Shown: positions 26,721 to 36,351, counted from the first letter of the stretch. The stretch is DNA of 64,000 bases from Muribaculaceae bacterium (GCA_017391675.1 JAFOXR010000024.1:1-64000), one strand, 5' to 3'. Notes: generated by a model not told the origin, from the sequence alone. Made by a program: numbers and translations.

Positions 26721-28796
26721 TTATATCTTATCTTTTATGGATTCTTCAAGTGCTAGCAATTCGTCTCTATATTGAGCGGCTTCAATGAAATCCATGCGTT
26801 TAGCCGCTTCAATCATTTGCACTCGTAGTCTTTCTATTGCTTTCTTCTTGTCATTATCACTCATATATTGAACAATAGGGTCGGCGGCAACACCTGCAGC
26901 TGCATCGTAATCCTTGTCAAGATAGCTATGTATTACAGGGTTTATGTTCGCTTTTTCTATGAACCTTCCTTTTCTGCTCACTTTTATTTTCTCTTCGGAA
27001 CTGTCTTGTCCTACAATGAGATTTCTTGCTTTTACAATAGCTTGCGGAGTGATGCCGTTTTCTTCGTTGTATTTTAATTGCATAGAACGCCTGCGGTCGG
27101 TTTCGTCAATGGTTTTTTGCATTGAATCGGTGATTTTGTCGGCATACATTATGACTACTCCATTCAGGTTGCGTGCTGCACGACCTGCTGTTTGAGTGAG
27201 TGAACGGTGAGAACGCAAGAACCCTTCTTTATCTGCATCAATAATAGCTACTAATGATACTTCAGGTAAGTCCAATCCTTCTCTAAGAAGGTTAACACCA
27301 ATAAGAACATCAATTTCTCCTCCGCGCAACTGATCCAGAATCTTAATTCTGTCCATAGTTTCTACATCGGAGTGAATATATGCACATCTTATGCTTATGC
27401 GAGTAAGGTATTCCGACAGTTCTTCTGCCATGCGCTTAGTAAGTGTAGTTACTAATGTTCGCTCATTCTGTTCTACGCGAGTTTGAATTTCTTCAATCAA
27501 ATCGTCAATCTGGCCTCTGGACGGGCGTACTATGATTTGCGGGTCCAGTAGCCCCGTAGGCCGTATTATTTGTTCGGTTACTATACCTTCGCATTTATTG
27601 AGCTCATAATCGGCTGGCGTAGCGCTTACAAATATTGTTTGATTTACAAGTGATTCAAATTCCTCAAACTTAAGAGGCCGGTTGTCAATAGCTGCCTGTA
27701 GCCTGAAACCATAGTTGACTAGGTTGGTCTTACGTGATAAGTCCCCTCCATACATGGCCCGTATTTGTGGCACTGTAACATGGCTTTCGTCAATTATTGT
27801 CAAGAAATCCTTAGGGAAATAGTCCAATAGACAGAACGGTCTCATTCCAGGTTCTCTTCCGTCAAAATATCGAGAGTAGTTTTCAATGCCAGAACAATAT
27901 CCAACTTCACGAATCATCTCTAAGTCGTAACTGACTCTTTCATACAGTCGCTTAGCTTCAACAATACGCGCTTCATTATAGAACATGTCGCGCTGAGTGC
28001 CTAAATCTACGGCAATTTTGTCAAGCGCGATAGCCATATTCTCTTTTGTCGTAACGAAAATATTTGCTGGGAATATCTTGAATGCTTCTACATTTTCTTG
28101 TGGCAATTGGGTAGCAATATCCATTATTTGTATTGATTCAATTTCATCTCCCCAGAAAATCACTCGAATATTTATTTCTTCATATGCTAATGCAATATCC
28201 ACTGTGTCGCCTTTAACTCTGAATGTTCCTCGAGATAATTCATATTCGTTCCTGGAATATAATGCATCAACTAGAGTTCTCAGAAAACGATCCCTTCCAA
28301 TGTTTTGTCCGCATTTGATTTCGATGATATTTTCATCAAAATCTTTAGGATTTCCCATTCCGTATATGCAGGAAACCGATGATACTACAATGATATCTCT
28401 TCTGCCAGAAAGCAGTGCAGCGACTGTCGCTAGGCGTAACCTGTCTATTTCCTCATTAATGGCTAAATCTTTTTCAATATATTTATCGCTTGAAGGAATG
28501 TATGCTTCAGGTTGATAGTAATCATAGTAGGATACAAAATAGTGAACAGAGTTTTCTGGGAAAAAGGACTTGAATTCAGCATAAAGTTGCGCTGCAAGTG
28601 TTTTGTTGTGTGATAGAATAAGAGTCGGTTTATTAGTGTTGGCAATAACATTCGCCATAGTGAATGTTTTGCCAGAACCAGTAACACCTAATAGTGTCTG
28701 ATAAGCAGTACCATTGTTGATTCCGCTTGTCAGTTCAGCAATAGCTTGCGGCTGGTCGCCTGTCGGTCTATATTCTGATTGAAGTTTAAATTCCAT
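26721..28796 (-). CDS. uvrB: UvrABC system protein B
   Basis: 691 residues, full-length UvrB, the damage-verifying helicase of nucleotide excision repair. It has Walker A GVTGSGKT near residues 38-45, the beta-hairpin region YYDYYQPEAYIPSSD, the DESH box, VSATPADYE, DLPEVSLVAI, TAGRAARN, and the C-terminal UVR domain (about 645-690, RLRVQMIEAAKRMDFIEAAQYRDEL). It is first of a minus-strand set with ygiQ and an S9 peptidase. No LexA-type box was recognised upstream. Confidence 0.98.
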   Translation of the reverse strand: MEFKLQSEYRPTGDQPQAIAELTSGINNGTAYQTLLGVTGSGKTFTMANVIANTNKPTLILSHNKTLAAQLYAEFKSFFPENSVHYFVSYYDYYQPEAYIPSSDKYIEKDLAINEEIDRLRLATVAALLSGRRDIIVVSSVSCIYGMGNPKDFDENIIEIKCGQNIGRDRFLRTLVDALYSRNEYELSRGTFRVKGDTVDIALAYEEINIRVIFWGDEIESIQIMDIATQLPQENVEAFKIFPANIFVTTKENMAIALDKIAVDLGTQRDMFYNEARIVEAKRLYERVSYDLEMIREVGYCSGIENYSRYFDGREPGMRPFCLLDYFPKDFLTIIDESHVTVPQIRAMYGGDLSRKTNLVNYGFRLQAAIDNRPLKFEEFESLVNQTIFVSATPADYELNKCEGIVTEQIIRPTGLLDPQIIVRPSRGQIDDLIEEIQTRVEQNERTLVTTLTKRMAEELSEYLTRISIRCAYIHSDVETMDRIKILDQLRGGEIDVLIGVNLLREGLDLPEVSLVAIIDADKEGFLRSHRSLTQTAGRAARNLNGVVIMYADKITDSMQKTIDETDRRRSMQLKYNEENGITPQAIVKARNLIVGQDSSEEKIKVSRKGRFIEKANINPVIHSYLDKDYDAAAGVAADPIVQYMSDNDKKKAIERLRVQMIEAAKRMDFIEAAQYRDELLALEESIKDKI

Positions 28797-28818
28797 CGGT
28801 AATCATCACTATAATTTA

Positions 28819-28826
28819 CAAAAATA
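28819..28826 (-). promoter_or_regulatory. -7 promoter element for uvrB
   Basis: On the minus strand 28826-28819 reads TATTTTTG, fitting TAnnTTTG, 22 bp before ATG 28796. No good -33 element is seen. The rest of 28797-29085 is AT-rich spacer holding the divergent spt promoter. Confidence 0.45.
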
Positions 28827-28994
28827 CTAAAAAGTTGGCACATTATATAATGAGGTAAGTTAATGAATTTTATATTGTGTGTGTAATATGTGTTTATTAA
28901 ACTATTGTTAGCGGAAAAATACATTAATTTGCATAAAAAGTGTAAAGAGGGCTAATTAATTTGGATTTTTTAGCAGTAGTAAGATTAAAATTAG

Positions 28995-29002
28995 TAACTT
29001 TG
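28995..29002 (+). promoter_or_regulatory. -7 promoter element for spt
   Basis: TAACTTTG matches TAnnTTTG. The start codon at 29086 gives a leader of roughly 75 nt. No convincing -33 TTTG at 19-21 bp. Confidence 0.45.
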
Positions 29003-29085
29003 CAAATCAAAATATTTGAATAGTAAATTAGTGCATCTGCTAACAGGTGTTCATAAGGAACAATAGAAAAAATTTTATATAAGCT

Positions 29086-30273
29086 ATGAAGCTACTACAG
29101 GCTAAATTATCTCAATATCAAGAACCTCAAAAAGCGAAGGCAGCTGGTATTTATCCTTATTTCCGCAAGATTGAAAGCGAACAGGATACTGAGGTTGTTA
29201 TTAACGGTCAGAAAGTATTGATGTTCGGTTCAAACAGCTATATGGGATTGACAAATCACCCAAAAGTAAAAGAGGCTGCAATTGAAGCGACTAAGAAGTA
29301 TGGTACAGGTCTTGCAGGCTCTCCATTCTTGAATGGTACTCTTGATATACATAAGGAATTGGAACAAAAGCTAGCTGCATATGTTGGAAAAGAAGATGCG
29401 ATGCTTTATTCAACAGGTTTTGGCGTAAACCTAGGTGTTGTATCAACTCTTACAGGTAGAAATGATACTATTATTCTTGACGAACAGGATCATGCTTCAA
29501 TTATTGAAGGCCGTCGTTTGTCTTTTTCAAAATCATTGAGATATAAGCATAATGATATGGCATCTCTAGAAGAACAGCTTAAGAAGTGTTCTCCTAATGA
29601 TGTTAAATTGATTGTTACCGATGGTGTGTTCTCAATGGAAGGTGATGTCGCAAACCTGCCTGAGATTGTTCGTCTTGCAAAGCAGTATAATGCAAGCGTG
29701 ATGGTTGACGAAGCGCATGGTATTGGAGTATTCGGTAGAAATGGACGCGGTACATGTGATCATTTTGGCGTAACTGATGATGTTGATTTGATTATGGGTA
29801 CATTCAGTAAGTCATTCGCATCATTGGGTGGCTTTATTGCATGTGATAAGACTATCACTAACTATTTGCGTCACCATTCTCGTAGCTATATATTCACTGC
29901 AAGTATTACTCCTGCATCAACTGCAGCTGTTAGTGCAGCATTGGATATTATGATGAGCGAACCGGAAAGAATGGATCACCTATGGGAAATAACCAATTAT
30001 GCACTGGAAGGATTCCGTAATATGGGATGTGAAATAGGAAATACTTCAACTCCTATTATACCTCTATATATTAGAGATAATAACTTGACATTCATGATTA
30101 CTAAGGACCTTAGCGACGAAGGTGTTTTTGTGAACCCAGTGGTTTCTCCTGCTGTTGCTCCTCATGACACACTTATCCGTTTCAGTTTGATGGCAACTCA
30201 CACTAAGGAACAAGTGACAATTGGATTGGAAAAAATTCAAAAGGTATTTAGAAAATACAATCTTATCCCATAA
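29086..30273 (+). CDS. spt: Serine palmitoyltransferase (alpha-oxoamine synthase family)
   Basis: 395 residues, PLP-dependent alpha-oxoamine synthase that condenses L-serine with a fatty acyl-CoA to give 3-ketosphinganine, the first step of sphingolipid synthesis. The N-terminus (LLQAKLSQYQEPQKAKAAGIYPYFRKIE) and VLMFGSNSYMGLT, SPFLNGTLDIH, DHASIIEGRRLSFS and KHNDMASLEEQL closely resemble Bacteroidales Spt proteins. Catalytic residues are visible: His136 stacking on PLP, Asp208/His211 in VDEAHG, and Lys242 in GTFSKS. The alternative is 2-amino-3-ketobutyrate CoA ligase or BioF in the same family, but the RRLSFS and KHND segments favour Spt. It is a single gene with its own promoter and terminator. 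Confidence 0.85.
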   Translation: MKLLQAKLSQYQEPQKAKAAGIYPYFRKIESEQDTEVVINGQKVLMFGSNSYMGLTNHPKVKEAAIEATKKYGTGLAGSPFLNGTLDIHKELEQKLAAYVGKEDAMLYSTGFGVNLGVVSTLTGRNDTIILDEQDHASIIEGRRLSFSKSLRYKHNDMASLEEQLKKCSPNDVKLIVTDGVFSMEGDVANLPEIVRLAKQYNASVMVDEAHGIGVFGRNGRGTCDHFGVTDDVDLIMGTFSKSFASLGGFIACDKTITNYLRHHSRSYIFTASITPASTAAVSAALDIMMSEPERMDHLWEITNYALEGFRNMGCEIGNTSTPIIPLYIRDNNLTFMITKDLSDEGVFVNPVVSPAVAPHDTLIRFSLMATHTKEQVTIGLEKIQKVFRKYNLIP

Positions 30274-30301
30274 CAGAAATTATTTTTTAACATAGAATAT
30301 T

Positions 30302-30337
30302 CATCAGGTCTCCATGTGGGGGCCTGATGTTTTTTTT
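30302..30337 (+). terminator. Terminator of spt
   Basis: The stem CATCAGG/CCTGATG (30302-30308, 30323-30329) is extended by five inner pairs with G-U wobbles around an ATGT loop and followed by T8-9. Confidence 0.9.
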
Positions 30338-30547
30338 AAATGGCAAAATATAAAATAAATTTGTCTACATACAAAATGTGTTTGCAATAAAAAATGCAGA
30401 ATGCATTAAATATTTTCACTAAATAATTTGCTTGAAAAAAAGTTTCAATTTTGGTGTAAAAAAAATATGCTGATATGTGTATAGTATATATTTAATTACT
30501 AAATTCGCATATCAAATTAAATGTAGATAGTTAAAACAGGAAAAGAT

Positions 30548-31099
30548 ATGATTTACAAATTTTGTATTGTTTCAGATGAAGTAGATAACTTCAAACTAGA
30601 GATTGCAATTGATTCAGATGACACATTCTTGCGTTTGCGTAATGCTATACTTGATTCGATTGGATATACAAAAGATCAGTTGGATTCATTCTTTATATGT
30701 GATGATGACTGGACAAAGCGTCAAGAAATCACTCTTGAAGAAATGGATACCGATTCCGATGAAGATACTTGGTTGATGGAAGATACCCGCCTGAATGACT
30801 TGATTGAAGATGAAGGTCAGAAATTAATATATGTATTTGATTATTTGACTGACCGTTGCTTCTTTATGGAAATGAAGGAAATGCAACCAGGCAAATCATT
30901 ATTGGATCCATTATGCCAAAGAAAGGTCGGAAATGCTCCAAAACAGGTTATCGATATTGAAGAAATGAATGAAAATCTGGCTAAAAAGTCAGCTGCATCT
31001 TCTATCGATGATTTAGATGCCGATTTCTATGGCGATGAGTCTTTTAATGAAGATGAATTTGATTTGGAAGGATTTGACGATATGAGTTTTAAAGAATAA
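30548..31099 (+). CDS. PRiA4-ORF3-like acidic protein
   Basis: 183 residues, cytoplasmic, very acidic at the C-terminus (repeated Asp/Glu from about 145 on). Residues 1-110 (YKFCIVSDEVDNFKLEIAID, TFLRLRNAILDSIGY, YVFDYLTDRCFFMEM) resemble the plasmid pRiA4b ORF-3-like family, annotated in other phyla as a passenger of IS elements. No transposase or terminal repeats are found here, so the name does not imply mobility. Function is unknown. The 274-bp spacer before it holds the spt terminator and a near-consensus TAAATTCG at 30500-30507. Confidence 0.7.
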   Translation: MIYKFCIVSDEVDNFKLEIAIDSDDTFLRLRNAILDSIGYTKDQLDSFFICDDDWTKRQEITLEEMDTDSDEDTWLMEDTRLNDLIEDEGQKLIYVFDYLTDRCFFMEMKEMQPGKSLLDPLCQRKVGNAPKQVIDIEEMNENLAKKSAASSIDDLDADFYGDESFNEDEFDLEGFDDMSFKE

Positions 31100-31124
31100 A
31101 TAATTGATTGAATAATATAATAGA

Positions 31125-31157
31125 GTGTTGGAACGATGCTAGTTTCAGCACTTTTTT
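31125..31157 (+). terminator. Terminator after the PRiA4-ORF3-like gene
   Basis: GTGTTGGAAC (31125-31134) pairs with GTTTCAGCAC (31142-31151) through two G-U pairs, then T6. It abuts the stop codon of the convergent gene. Confidence 0.7.
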
Positions 31158-31500
31158 ATTTGTTGAACATATATTTGACTCGTTCCCATAGCGAGGGTTG
31201 TTCTATATTGATATGCACTCTAATGTCATCATTCTCTTTTGATAAGAACAGTATGCTGTTTCTAAGAATAATTGCAATGTGATTGTCCAGTTCTTCTATA
31301 CCTGAGATGTTGCGTAATGGAATTTCATGAAATGGGCTGTCTGTCTCTAAAGAGTGAATCTTTAAACACTCTTCAGTTATTTCGATAGTGTGGTGATTCA
31401 TGTTTCCTTTTGTGAACAATTCAAAGTTAAGGTTGTTTTTGAATTGTGCAGGTTGTGGGTACTTCTTATAAAGCCCCTGAATTATTTCTATCTTAATCAT
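31156..31500 (-). CDS. Hypothetical protein, possibly PH-like fold
   Basis: 114 residues, not recognised. No signal peptide or membrane span. The pattern of short strands (HTIEITEECLKIHS, FHEIPLRNISGIEELDNHIAIILRNSILFLSKEN) followed by an amphipathic end (SLWERVKYMFNK) recalls small bacterial PH-like domains, but this is only a guess from strand spacing. It is convergent with the PRiA4-ORF3-like gene and stands alone upstream of the decarboxylase terminator. Confidence 0.6.
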   Translation of the reverse strand: MIKIEIIQGLYKKYPQPAQFKNNLNFELFTKGNMNHHTIEITEECLKIHSLETDSPFHEIPLRNISGIEELDNHIAIILRNSILFLSKENDDIRVHINIEQPSLWERVKYMFNK

Positions 31501-31624
31501 GACAAATGTGATATAGTTAGTGGATTAAATATATCTGTGATTAATTTATGACTGTTTAGTCATATAATTATTCGTCTTGTTTACTTATATAACGCAATAT
31601 ATGCAGTAAAGTTCAAAAATGATT

Positions 31625-31684
31625 AAAAAAATAAGGCTGACACTGATTGTCCAGAAAGTAGGACATATTGTCAGCCTTATTTTT
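31625..31684 (-). terminator. Terminator of the methylmalonyl-CoA decarboxylase operon
   Basis: The outer stem AATAAGGCTGACA/TGTCAGCCTTATT has an inner TGTCC/GGACA arm (31649-31653 with 31661-31665). On the minus strand it ends in a T run (A run at 31625-31630), placed just after mmdB. The plus-strand side also has T5, so it may work both ways. Confidence 0.85.
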
Positions 31685-31701
31685 CAGTAATATAATTAGG
31701 A

Positions 31702-32871
31702 TTATCCTAAGAATCCAAGAAGTACACCAGCTGCTACAGCAGAACCGATAACACCTGCAACATTTGGACCCATAGCATGCATCAAAAGATAGTTTGAAGG
31801 ATCATACTTCAAACCAAGGTCATTTGAAATGCGCGCTGCCATAGGAACAGCAGATACACCAGCGTTACCGATAAGCGGATTAATCTTCTTTCCTTCAGGC
31901 AAGAACAAGTTGAAGAACTTGACGAATAGAACACCAGAAGATGATGCAATTATGAATGCCATTGCTCCAAGAGCAAAAATCTTAATAGTGTCAAGTGTCA
32001 AGAATTCAGATGCCTGTGTTGAAGCTCCCACTGTCAATCCAAGTAGCATTGTAACTATGTCGGTAAGTGCATTGCTAGCAGTCTTAGCAAGACGAGTAGT
32101 AACACCGCTTTCACGAAGCAAGTTACCGAAGAATAGCATACCTAGCAATGGAATAGCTGATGGCACAAAGAAACATGTCAATAATAAACCGAAAATTGGG
32201 AATACAATTTTTTCTGTTTGAGAAACGGTTCTAGCAGGTTTCATCTTTATCAATCGTTCCTTCTTAGTAGTAAACAATCGCATGATAGGCGGTTGAATTA
32301 GAGGAACAAGTGCCATGTATGAGTATGCAGAAACTGCGATAGCTCCCATCATGTTAGGTGCTAGTTTAGAAGACAGGAAGATTGCTGTTGGTCCATCGGC
32401 TCCACCGATTATAGCAATACCTGCTGCTTGGTCTGGTGCAAATCCTAGAGCTAATGCCACCATGTAAGCACCAAATATACCGAATTGCGCTGATGCACCC
32501 ACAAGCATTAGTTTAGGGTTGGCAAGCAGTGCTGAGAAGTCGGTCATTGCACCGATACCCAAGAAAATTAATGGTGGATACCAACCTGCGCTAACTCCCC
32601 CGTATAGGATATTAAGCACGGAGCCTTCTTCATAAATACCAATCTCATTGCCTAGTTGGAATGGAATATTACCAACTAGAATACCGAAACCGATAGGAAC
32701 TAGCAACATAGGTTCAAACTCATGCTTTATCGCAAGATAAATAAAGAATAAACCTACAGCCAGCATTATCAAGTGCGGCATTGTTACATTATAGAATCCG
32801 GTAAATTCCCAGAATTGTCGGAAATTTTCACCGAAAAAAGATACTAATTCATTCATAGTAGCATTATTCAA
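31702..32871 (-). CDS. mmdB: Sodium-translocating decarboxylase beta subunit
   Basis: 389 residues with about nine to ten membrane spans: the OadB/MmdB/GcdB subunit that decarboxylates carboxybiotin and exports Na+. It carries the conserved GGADGPTAIFLSS segment, with the Asp essential in the family, plus GAMTDFSALLANPKL and GNAGVSAVPMAARI. It is the last gene of the unit, overlapping the biotin-carrier gene by 8 bp. Because mce and an acyl-CoA carboxyltransferase share the operon, methylmalonyl-CoA is the likely substrate rather than oxaloacetate. Confidence 0.95.
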   Translation of the reverse strand: MNNATMNELVSFFGENFRQFWEFTGFYNVTMPHLIMLAVGLFFIYLAIKHEFEPMLLVPIGFGILVGNIPFQLGNEIGIYEEGSVLNILYGGVSAGWYPPLIFLGIGAMTDFSALLANPKLMLVGASAQFGIFGAYMVALALGFAPDQAAGIAIIGGADGPTAIFLSSKLAPNMMGAIAVSAYSYMALVPLIQPPIMRLFTTKKERLIKMKPARTVSQTEKIVFPIFGLLLTCFFVPSAIPLLGMLFFGNLLRESGVTTRLAKTASNALTDIVTMLLGLTVGASTQASEFLTLDTIKIFALGAMAFIIASSSGVLFVKFFNLFLPEGKKINPLIGNAGVSAVPMAARISNDLGLKYDPSNYLLMHAMGPNVAGVIGSAVAAGVLLGFLG

Positions 32872-33298
32872 TTACTAGAATGTCAGTACCTTCAAGAACT
32901 GAATCACCCTTGTTTACACAAATAGCTTTTACAACACCTGCTTTACCAGCGTTAATGTTGTTTTCCATTTTCATCGCTTCAAGAATAGCAACTACGGTAT
33001 CTGCAGCAACTGTGTCGCCAACATTTACCTTTAGGTCTACAATGACACCTGGAAGTGGTGACTTAACAGCTGCTTGACCACCAGATACACTTGGCTTGCT
33101 GATTACCTTTGCTCCAGATTCGGTGCGAGGTGCTGCTGCAGGTTTTACCGCCTTTACTGTAACAGGTGCGGCTTTAGTTTCCTGGATTTCAACTTTAAAA
33201 GGAACTCCATTGACTTCAACTTGAGCAATGTTGTTTTCTATGTCACCAATAGAAACTTTGTAGTCGTTTCCATTGATTTTGTACTTATAGTCTTTCAT
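32864..33298 (-). CDS. mmdC: Biotin carboxyl carrier subunit
   Basis: 144 residues. A short N-terminal strand domain (YKYKINGNDYKVSIGDI) is joined by an Ala/Pro/Lys-rich linker (about 42-75) to a biotinyl domain with EAMKMEN, where Lys110 is the biotinylation site. It carries CO2 from the carboxyltransferase subunit to the membrane beta subunit. It overlaps mmdB by 8 bp and lies 23 bp after the gamma-like gene. The symbol is given by analogy with methylmalonyl-CoA decarboxylase operons. Confidence 0.92.
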   Translation of the reverse strand: MKDYKYKINGNDYKVSIGDIENNIAQVEVNGVPFKVEIQETKAAPVTVKAVKPAAAPRTESGAKVISKPSVSGGQAAVKSPLPGVIVDLKVNVGDTVAADTVVAILEAMKMENNINAGKAGVVKAICVNKGDSVLEGTDILVIE

Positions 33299-33321
33299 TT
33301 AATTTCAGCTTTAGAATAAAA

Positions 33322-34293
33322 TTAGTGTTTGTTAGGAGTTTCGCGTAGAGTATAAATCTTAGAGCTCCATGGAGAATATGCACGCTTCACTTTGTTGATA
33401 GTAAGCACTGTGTCCTCGTAGTCATGAGCATTAAGATGTTGATAAAGAGCCATTGTGATAGCTGCAATAGCTTCACTGCTATCTTCTTCGATTTCATCTT
33501 CACTGATTGTGGATTGCTTGCCAGAATGAGCTGCAGCTTTGTTCTTGCGAGCAATGCTTGCATTGATTTTACCGAATACATAGAAGCAGATGCTTAACAT
33601 GAGAAGTGCAGAGAAAACGATTGCCATTGCCATAAGAGTAAGCATTATACCGGCACTGTCTAGTCTCTGGAACTTTTCAATTTTGTCGTTAAGTTCTATG
33701 ACTTGATTATTTATGCCTGGAGTGATAGCGCTATTTTTATCTGAGCCATTGCGGAATTCCCACTGTGTAGCATCAAATTCGTTGCTTTCAATCTTGTGCC
33801 AGTCTTCAATTTCTATGGTTCTGGCATAAGAATTATCGGCAGGAAGGTTAGCCGGTACGACAACTTCATCAAGTTTAGTAAGACCATCAGCATCATAGAT
33901 AGCAATGTAGTTCTCTTGACCTGGTTTTAACTCAAAATTAGCGTGGAATGTGCCTTTCCAAGGATCTCCGTCAGCAAAGAATACAGCTTGTTGCAAGTGT
34001 TGGATTTTTGTATTCTTATCGTTAAGAGGAATAACATACATCTTAGACTTGTCTGGAGTTGCTCCTTCTGGAACACGCTCATTAGTAATGAATACAGTAG
34101 ATATTTGCATAGATTTGCGTGTAGTATTATACAATTCGATCCATGCACTTCTGTTACCATATTCATCAGTAATGTTGCTGTTGTTTTCAACCATTACTTC
34201 TGTAATGCGCAAGCCTTTGTGCTGTGCAAAAGCAGAGAATGATAGAGTGAAAACAAAAAGCAATAAAACTAATCCTTTCTTGTTCATTTTCAA
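33322..34293 (-). CDS. OadG-like gamma subunit fused to a lamin-tail-like periplasmic domain
   Basis: 323 residues, far longer than the roughly 80-residue gamma subunits of classical Na+ pumps. Residues 1-23 are a signal peptide (ending SAFAQ); about 27-190 resemble a lamin-tail domain (ITEVMVENNSNITDEYGNRSAWIELYNTT, FADGDPWKGTFHANFELKPGQENYIAIYDADGL). One membrane span lies at about 217-240 (GIMLTLMAMAIVFSALLMLSICFYVF), typical of OadG, with a cytoplasmic tail. The order signal-LTD-TM-tail places the extra domain in the periplasm. OadG stabilises the complex; the role of the added domain is unknown. It starts 5 bp after mmdA. Confidence 0.85.
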   Translation of the reverse strand: MKMNKKGLVLLLFVFTLSFSAFAQHKGLRITEVMVENNSNITDEYGNRSAWIELYNTTRKSMQISTVFITNERVPEGATPDKSKMYVIPLNDKNTKIQHLQQAVFFADGDPWKGTFHANFELKPGQENYIAIYDADGLTKLDEVVVPANLPADNSYARTIEIEDWHKIESNEFDATQWEFRNGSDKNSAITPGINNQVIELNDKIEKFQRLDSAGIMLTLMAMAIVFSALLMLSICFYVFGKINASIARKNKAAAHSGKQSTISEDEIEEDSSEAIAAITMALYQHLNAHDYEDTVLTINKVKRAYSPWSSKIYTLRETPNKH

Positions 34294-34298
34294 TCGTA

Positions 34299-35912
34299 TT
34301 ACAAAGGAATGTTACCGTGCTTCTTAGCAGGGTTGACAACCTTCTTGGTTTGTAATTGTTGTAGAGCGCGGATAACGCGGAAACGAGTGTTGCGTGGTTC
34401 GATAACATCATCGATGTATCCGTAGCGTGCTGCATTGTAAGGGTTGCAGAATAGCTTGTTGTACTCGTCTTCTTTTTCTTTGATGAACTTCTTGTAGTCG
34501 TCCATGATTTGAGCAGCCTTAGCGTCATCGCCAGCTTCCTTAGCAGCCTTAGCCGCAGTCTTAGCTTCTTTAGCTTCCTTAGCATAAAGAACTTCTGCTG
34601 CACCAGATGCACCCATTACAGCGATTTCGGCAGTTGGCCATGCGTAGTTCATGTCACCACGAAGTTGCTTACAGCTCATTACGATGTGGCTACCACCATA
34701 GCTCTTGCGAAGAGTAACAGTTACCTTAGGTACTGTAGCTTCACCATAAGCGTAAAGCAACTTAGCACCATGAAGAATAACAGCGTTGTATTCTTGTCCT
34801 GTTCCAGGAAGGAATCCAGGTACATCTACTAGAGTAACTAGAGGAATGTTGAATGCATCGCAGAAACGAACGAAGCGAGCTGCCTTGCGTGAAGCGTTGC
34901 AGTCAAGAACACCAGCTAGATATTTAGGCTGATTTGCTACGATACCCACAGATTGTCCATTGAAACGAGCGAAACCTACAATGATGTTGCGTGCATAGTT
35001 TGCCGATACTTCAAGGAATTCGCCGTTGTCAACAATAGCACCGATAACTTCATACATATCGTATGCTTGGTTTGCCGATTCTGGGATAATTTCGTTCAAG
35101 CTGTCTTCAAGACGGTCAATTGGGTCGTTGCATTCTACAAGAGGAGCTTCTTCAAGATTGTTTTGAGGTATGTAACCCATCAATTTGCGGATAATGCGGA
35201 TAGCTTCTTCGCCATCTTCGGCAGCAAAGTGTGCCACACCCGACTTTGTTGCGTGAACATCAGCACCACCTAGAGCTTCTTGAGTAACATCTTCACCTGT
35301 TACAGTCTTCACCACCTTAGGACCAGTCAAGAACATATAAGAAATTCCCTTTGCCATGATTGTGAAATCGGTTAGGGCAGGAGAGTATACTGCACCGCCG
35401 GCACAAGGACCAAGGATTGCCGAAATTTGAGGGATAACACCCGATGCCATAATGTTGCGTTGGAAAATTTCAGCATATCCGGCAAGAGCGTTAATACCTT
35501 CTTGAATACGCGCACCACCTGAGTCGTTAAGACCGATAACAGGAGCACCGTTCTTCATAGCCATATCCATAATTTTACAGATCTTCAATGCAAGAGTTTC
35601 AGACAATGCACCGCCGAATACTGTAAAGTCTTGTGCAAATACATATACAAGACGGCCTTCAATTGTACCATAACCAGTAACGACACCGTCACCTAGATAT
35701 GATTTCTTTTCAAGACCGAAGTTTGTACATCTGTGGCGTACAAACATATCAAGTTCTTCAAAACTTCCTTCATCAAGAAGTTGGGCGATTCTTTCGCGAG
35801 CAGTGTATTTACCTTTCTCGTGTTGCTTTTGAATAGCTTTTTCGCCACCACCTATGCGTGCTTCTTCGCGCAACGCAATAAGTTCTTTTACTTTTTCGAG
35901 TTGATTGCTCAT
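34299..35912 (-). CDS. mmdA: Methylmalonyl-CoA decarboxylase alpha / acyl-CoA carboxyltransferase subunit
   Basis: 537 residues from ATG 35912 ([23 protein letters not shown]); a longer in-frame start at 35951 would overlap mce and adds residues unlike the family. Two crotonase-like carboxyltransferase halves are visible: [48 protein letters not shown], and [29 protein letters not shown]. It moves the carboxyl group of methylmalonyl-CoA to biotin. A Lys/Ala-rich helical insert (about residues 452-485, [20 protein letters not shown]) lengthens it slightly. Propionyl-CoA carboxylase is the sister function; the beta, gamma-like and biotin subunits nearby favour the decarboxylase. Confidence 0.93.
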   Translation of the reverse strand: MSNQLEKVKELIALREEARIGGGEKAIQKQHEKGKYTARERIAQLLDEGSFEELDMFVRHRCTNFGLEKKSYLGDGVVTGYGTIEGRLVYVFAQDFTVFGGALSETLALKICKIMDMAMKNGAPVIGLNDSGGARIQEGINALAGYAEIFQRNIMASGVIPQISAILGPCAGGAVYSPALTDFTIMAKGISYMFLTGPKVVKTVTGEDVTQEALGGADVHATKSGVAHFAAEDGEEAIRIIRKLMGYIPQNNLEEAPLVECNDPIDRLEDSLNEIIPESANQAYDMYEVIGAIVDNGEFLEVSANYARNIIVGFARFNGQSVGIVANQPKYLAGVLDCNASRKAARFVRFCDAFNIPLVTLVDVPGFLPGTGQEYNAVILHGAKLLYAYGEATVPKVTVTLRKSYGGSHIVMSCKQLRGDMNYAWPTAEIAVMGASGAAEVLYAKEAKEAKTAAKAAKEAGDDAKAAQIMDDYKKFIKEKEDEYNKLFCNPYNAARYGYIDDVIEPRNTRFRVIRALQQLQTKKVVNPAKKHGNIPL

Positions 35913-35931
35913 TTTTTTGAAATAATATAAA

Positions 35932-36351
35932 TTATTTGTTAGGATCTTCACATAGTTCTACTAGAGTGCCGCATGTTGACTTAGGGTGCAGGAAGGCGAT
36001 ATTTAGACCTTCAGCTCCCTTGCGAGGTGCTTTGTCAATTAGAGCGCAGCCCTTAGCTTCAGCTTCAGCAAGTGCGTTAGCAACTCCGTCTTCTACTGCG
36101 AATGCGATATGTTGGATACCACCGCGTCCGCCGTTCTTCTCGATGAATTTTGCAATAGCGCTTTCTGGTGCAGTTGCTTCAAGCAATTCAATCTTTGTTT
36201 GGCCAATCTTAAAGAATGCAGTTTTTACTTTTTGATCAGCAACTTCCTCGATTGCAAAACATTTTGTACCAAGAACGTTTTCGTAGAATGGGATAGCTTG
36301 TTCAAGACTAGTAACAGCTATACCTACATGTTCAATATGAGAAATATTCAT
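35932..36351 (-). CDS. mce: Methylmalonyl-CoA epimerase
   Basis: 139 residues, VOC fold. It interconverts (R)- and (S)-methylmalonyl-CoA, linking the mutase product to the decarboxylase. It has [24 protein letters not shown], the [18 protein letters not shown] segment, [16 protein letters not shown] and GTLVELCE, with the metal-binding His and Glu residues in place. It is the first gene of the operon mce-mmdA-oadG-like-mmdC-mmdB. Confidence 0.96.
   Translation of the reverse strand: MNISHIEHVGIAVTSLEQAIPFYENVLGTKCFAIEEVADQKVKTAFFKIGQTKIELLEATAPESAIAKFIEKNGGRGGIQHIAFAVEDGVANALAEAEAKGCALIDKAPRKGAEGLNIAFLHPKSTCGTLVELCEDPNK

Noticed and set aside
27997..28515. 172-codon open frame on the plus strand
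   Set aside because: It lies wholly antisense to uvrB and has no recognisable domains.
30548..31099. Possible transposon remnant, because PRiA4-ORF3-like proteins are named from a plasmid and IS passengers
   Set aside because: No transposase, terminal inverted repeats or target duplication are visible; the gene has ordinary flanks and its own terminator.
34187..34612. 141-codon Lys/Leu/Thr-rich open frame on the minus strand
   Set aside because: It is an alternate frame of the mmdA 3' region; its odd composition comes from the Ala/Lys-rich insert there.
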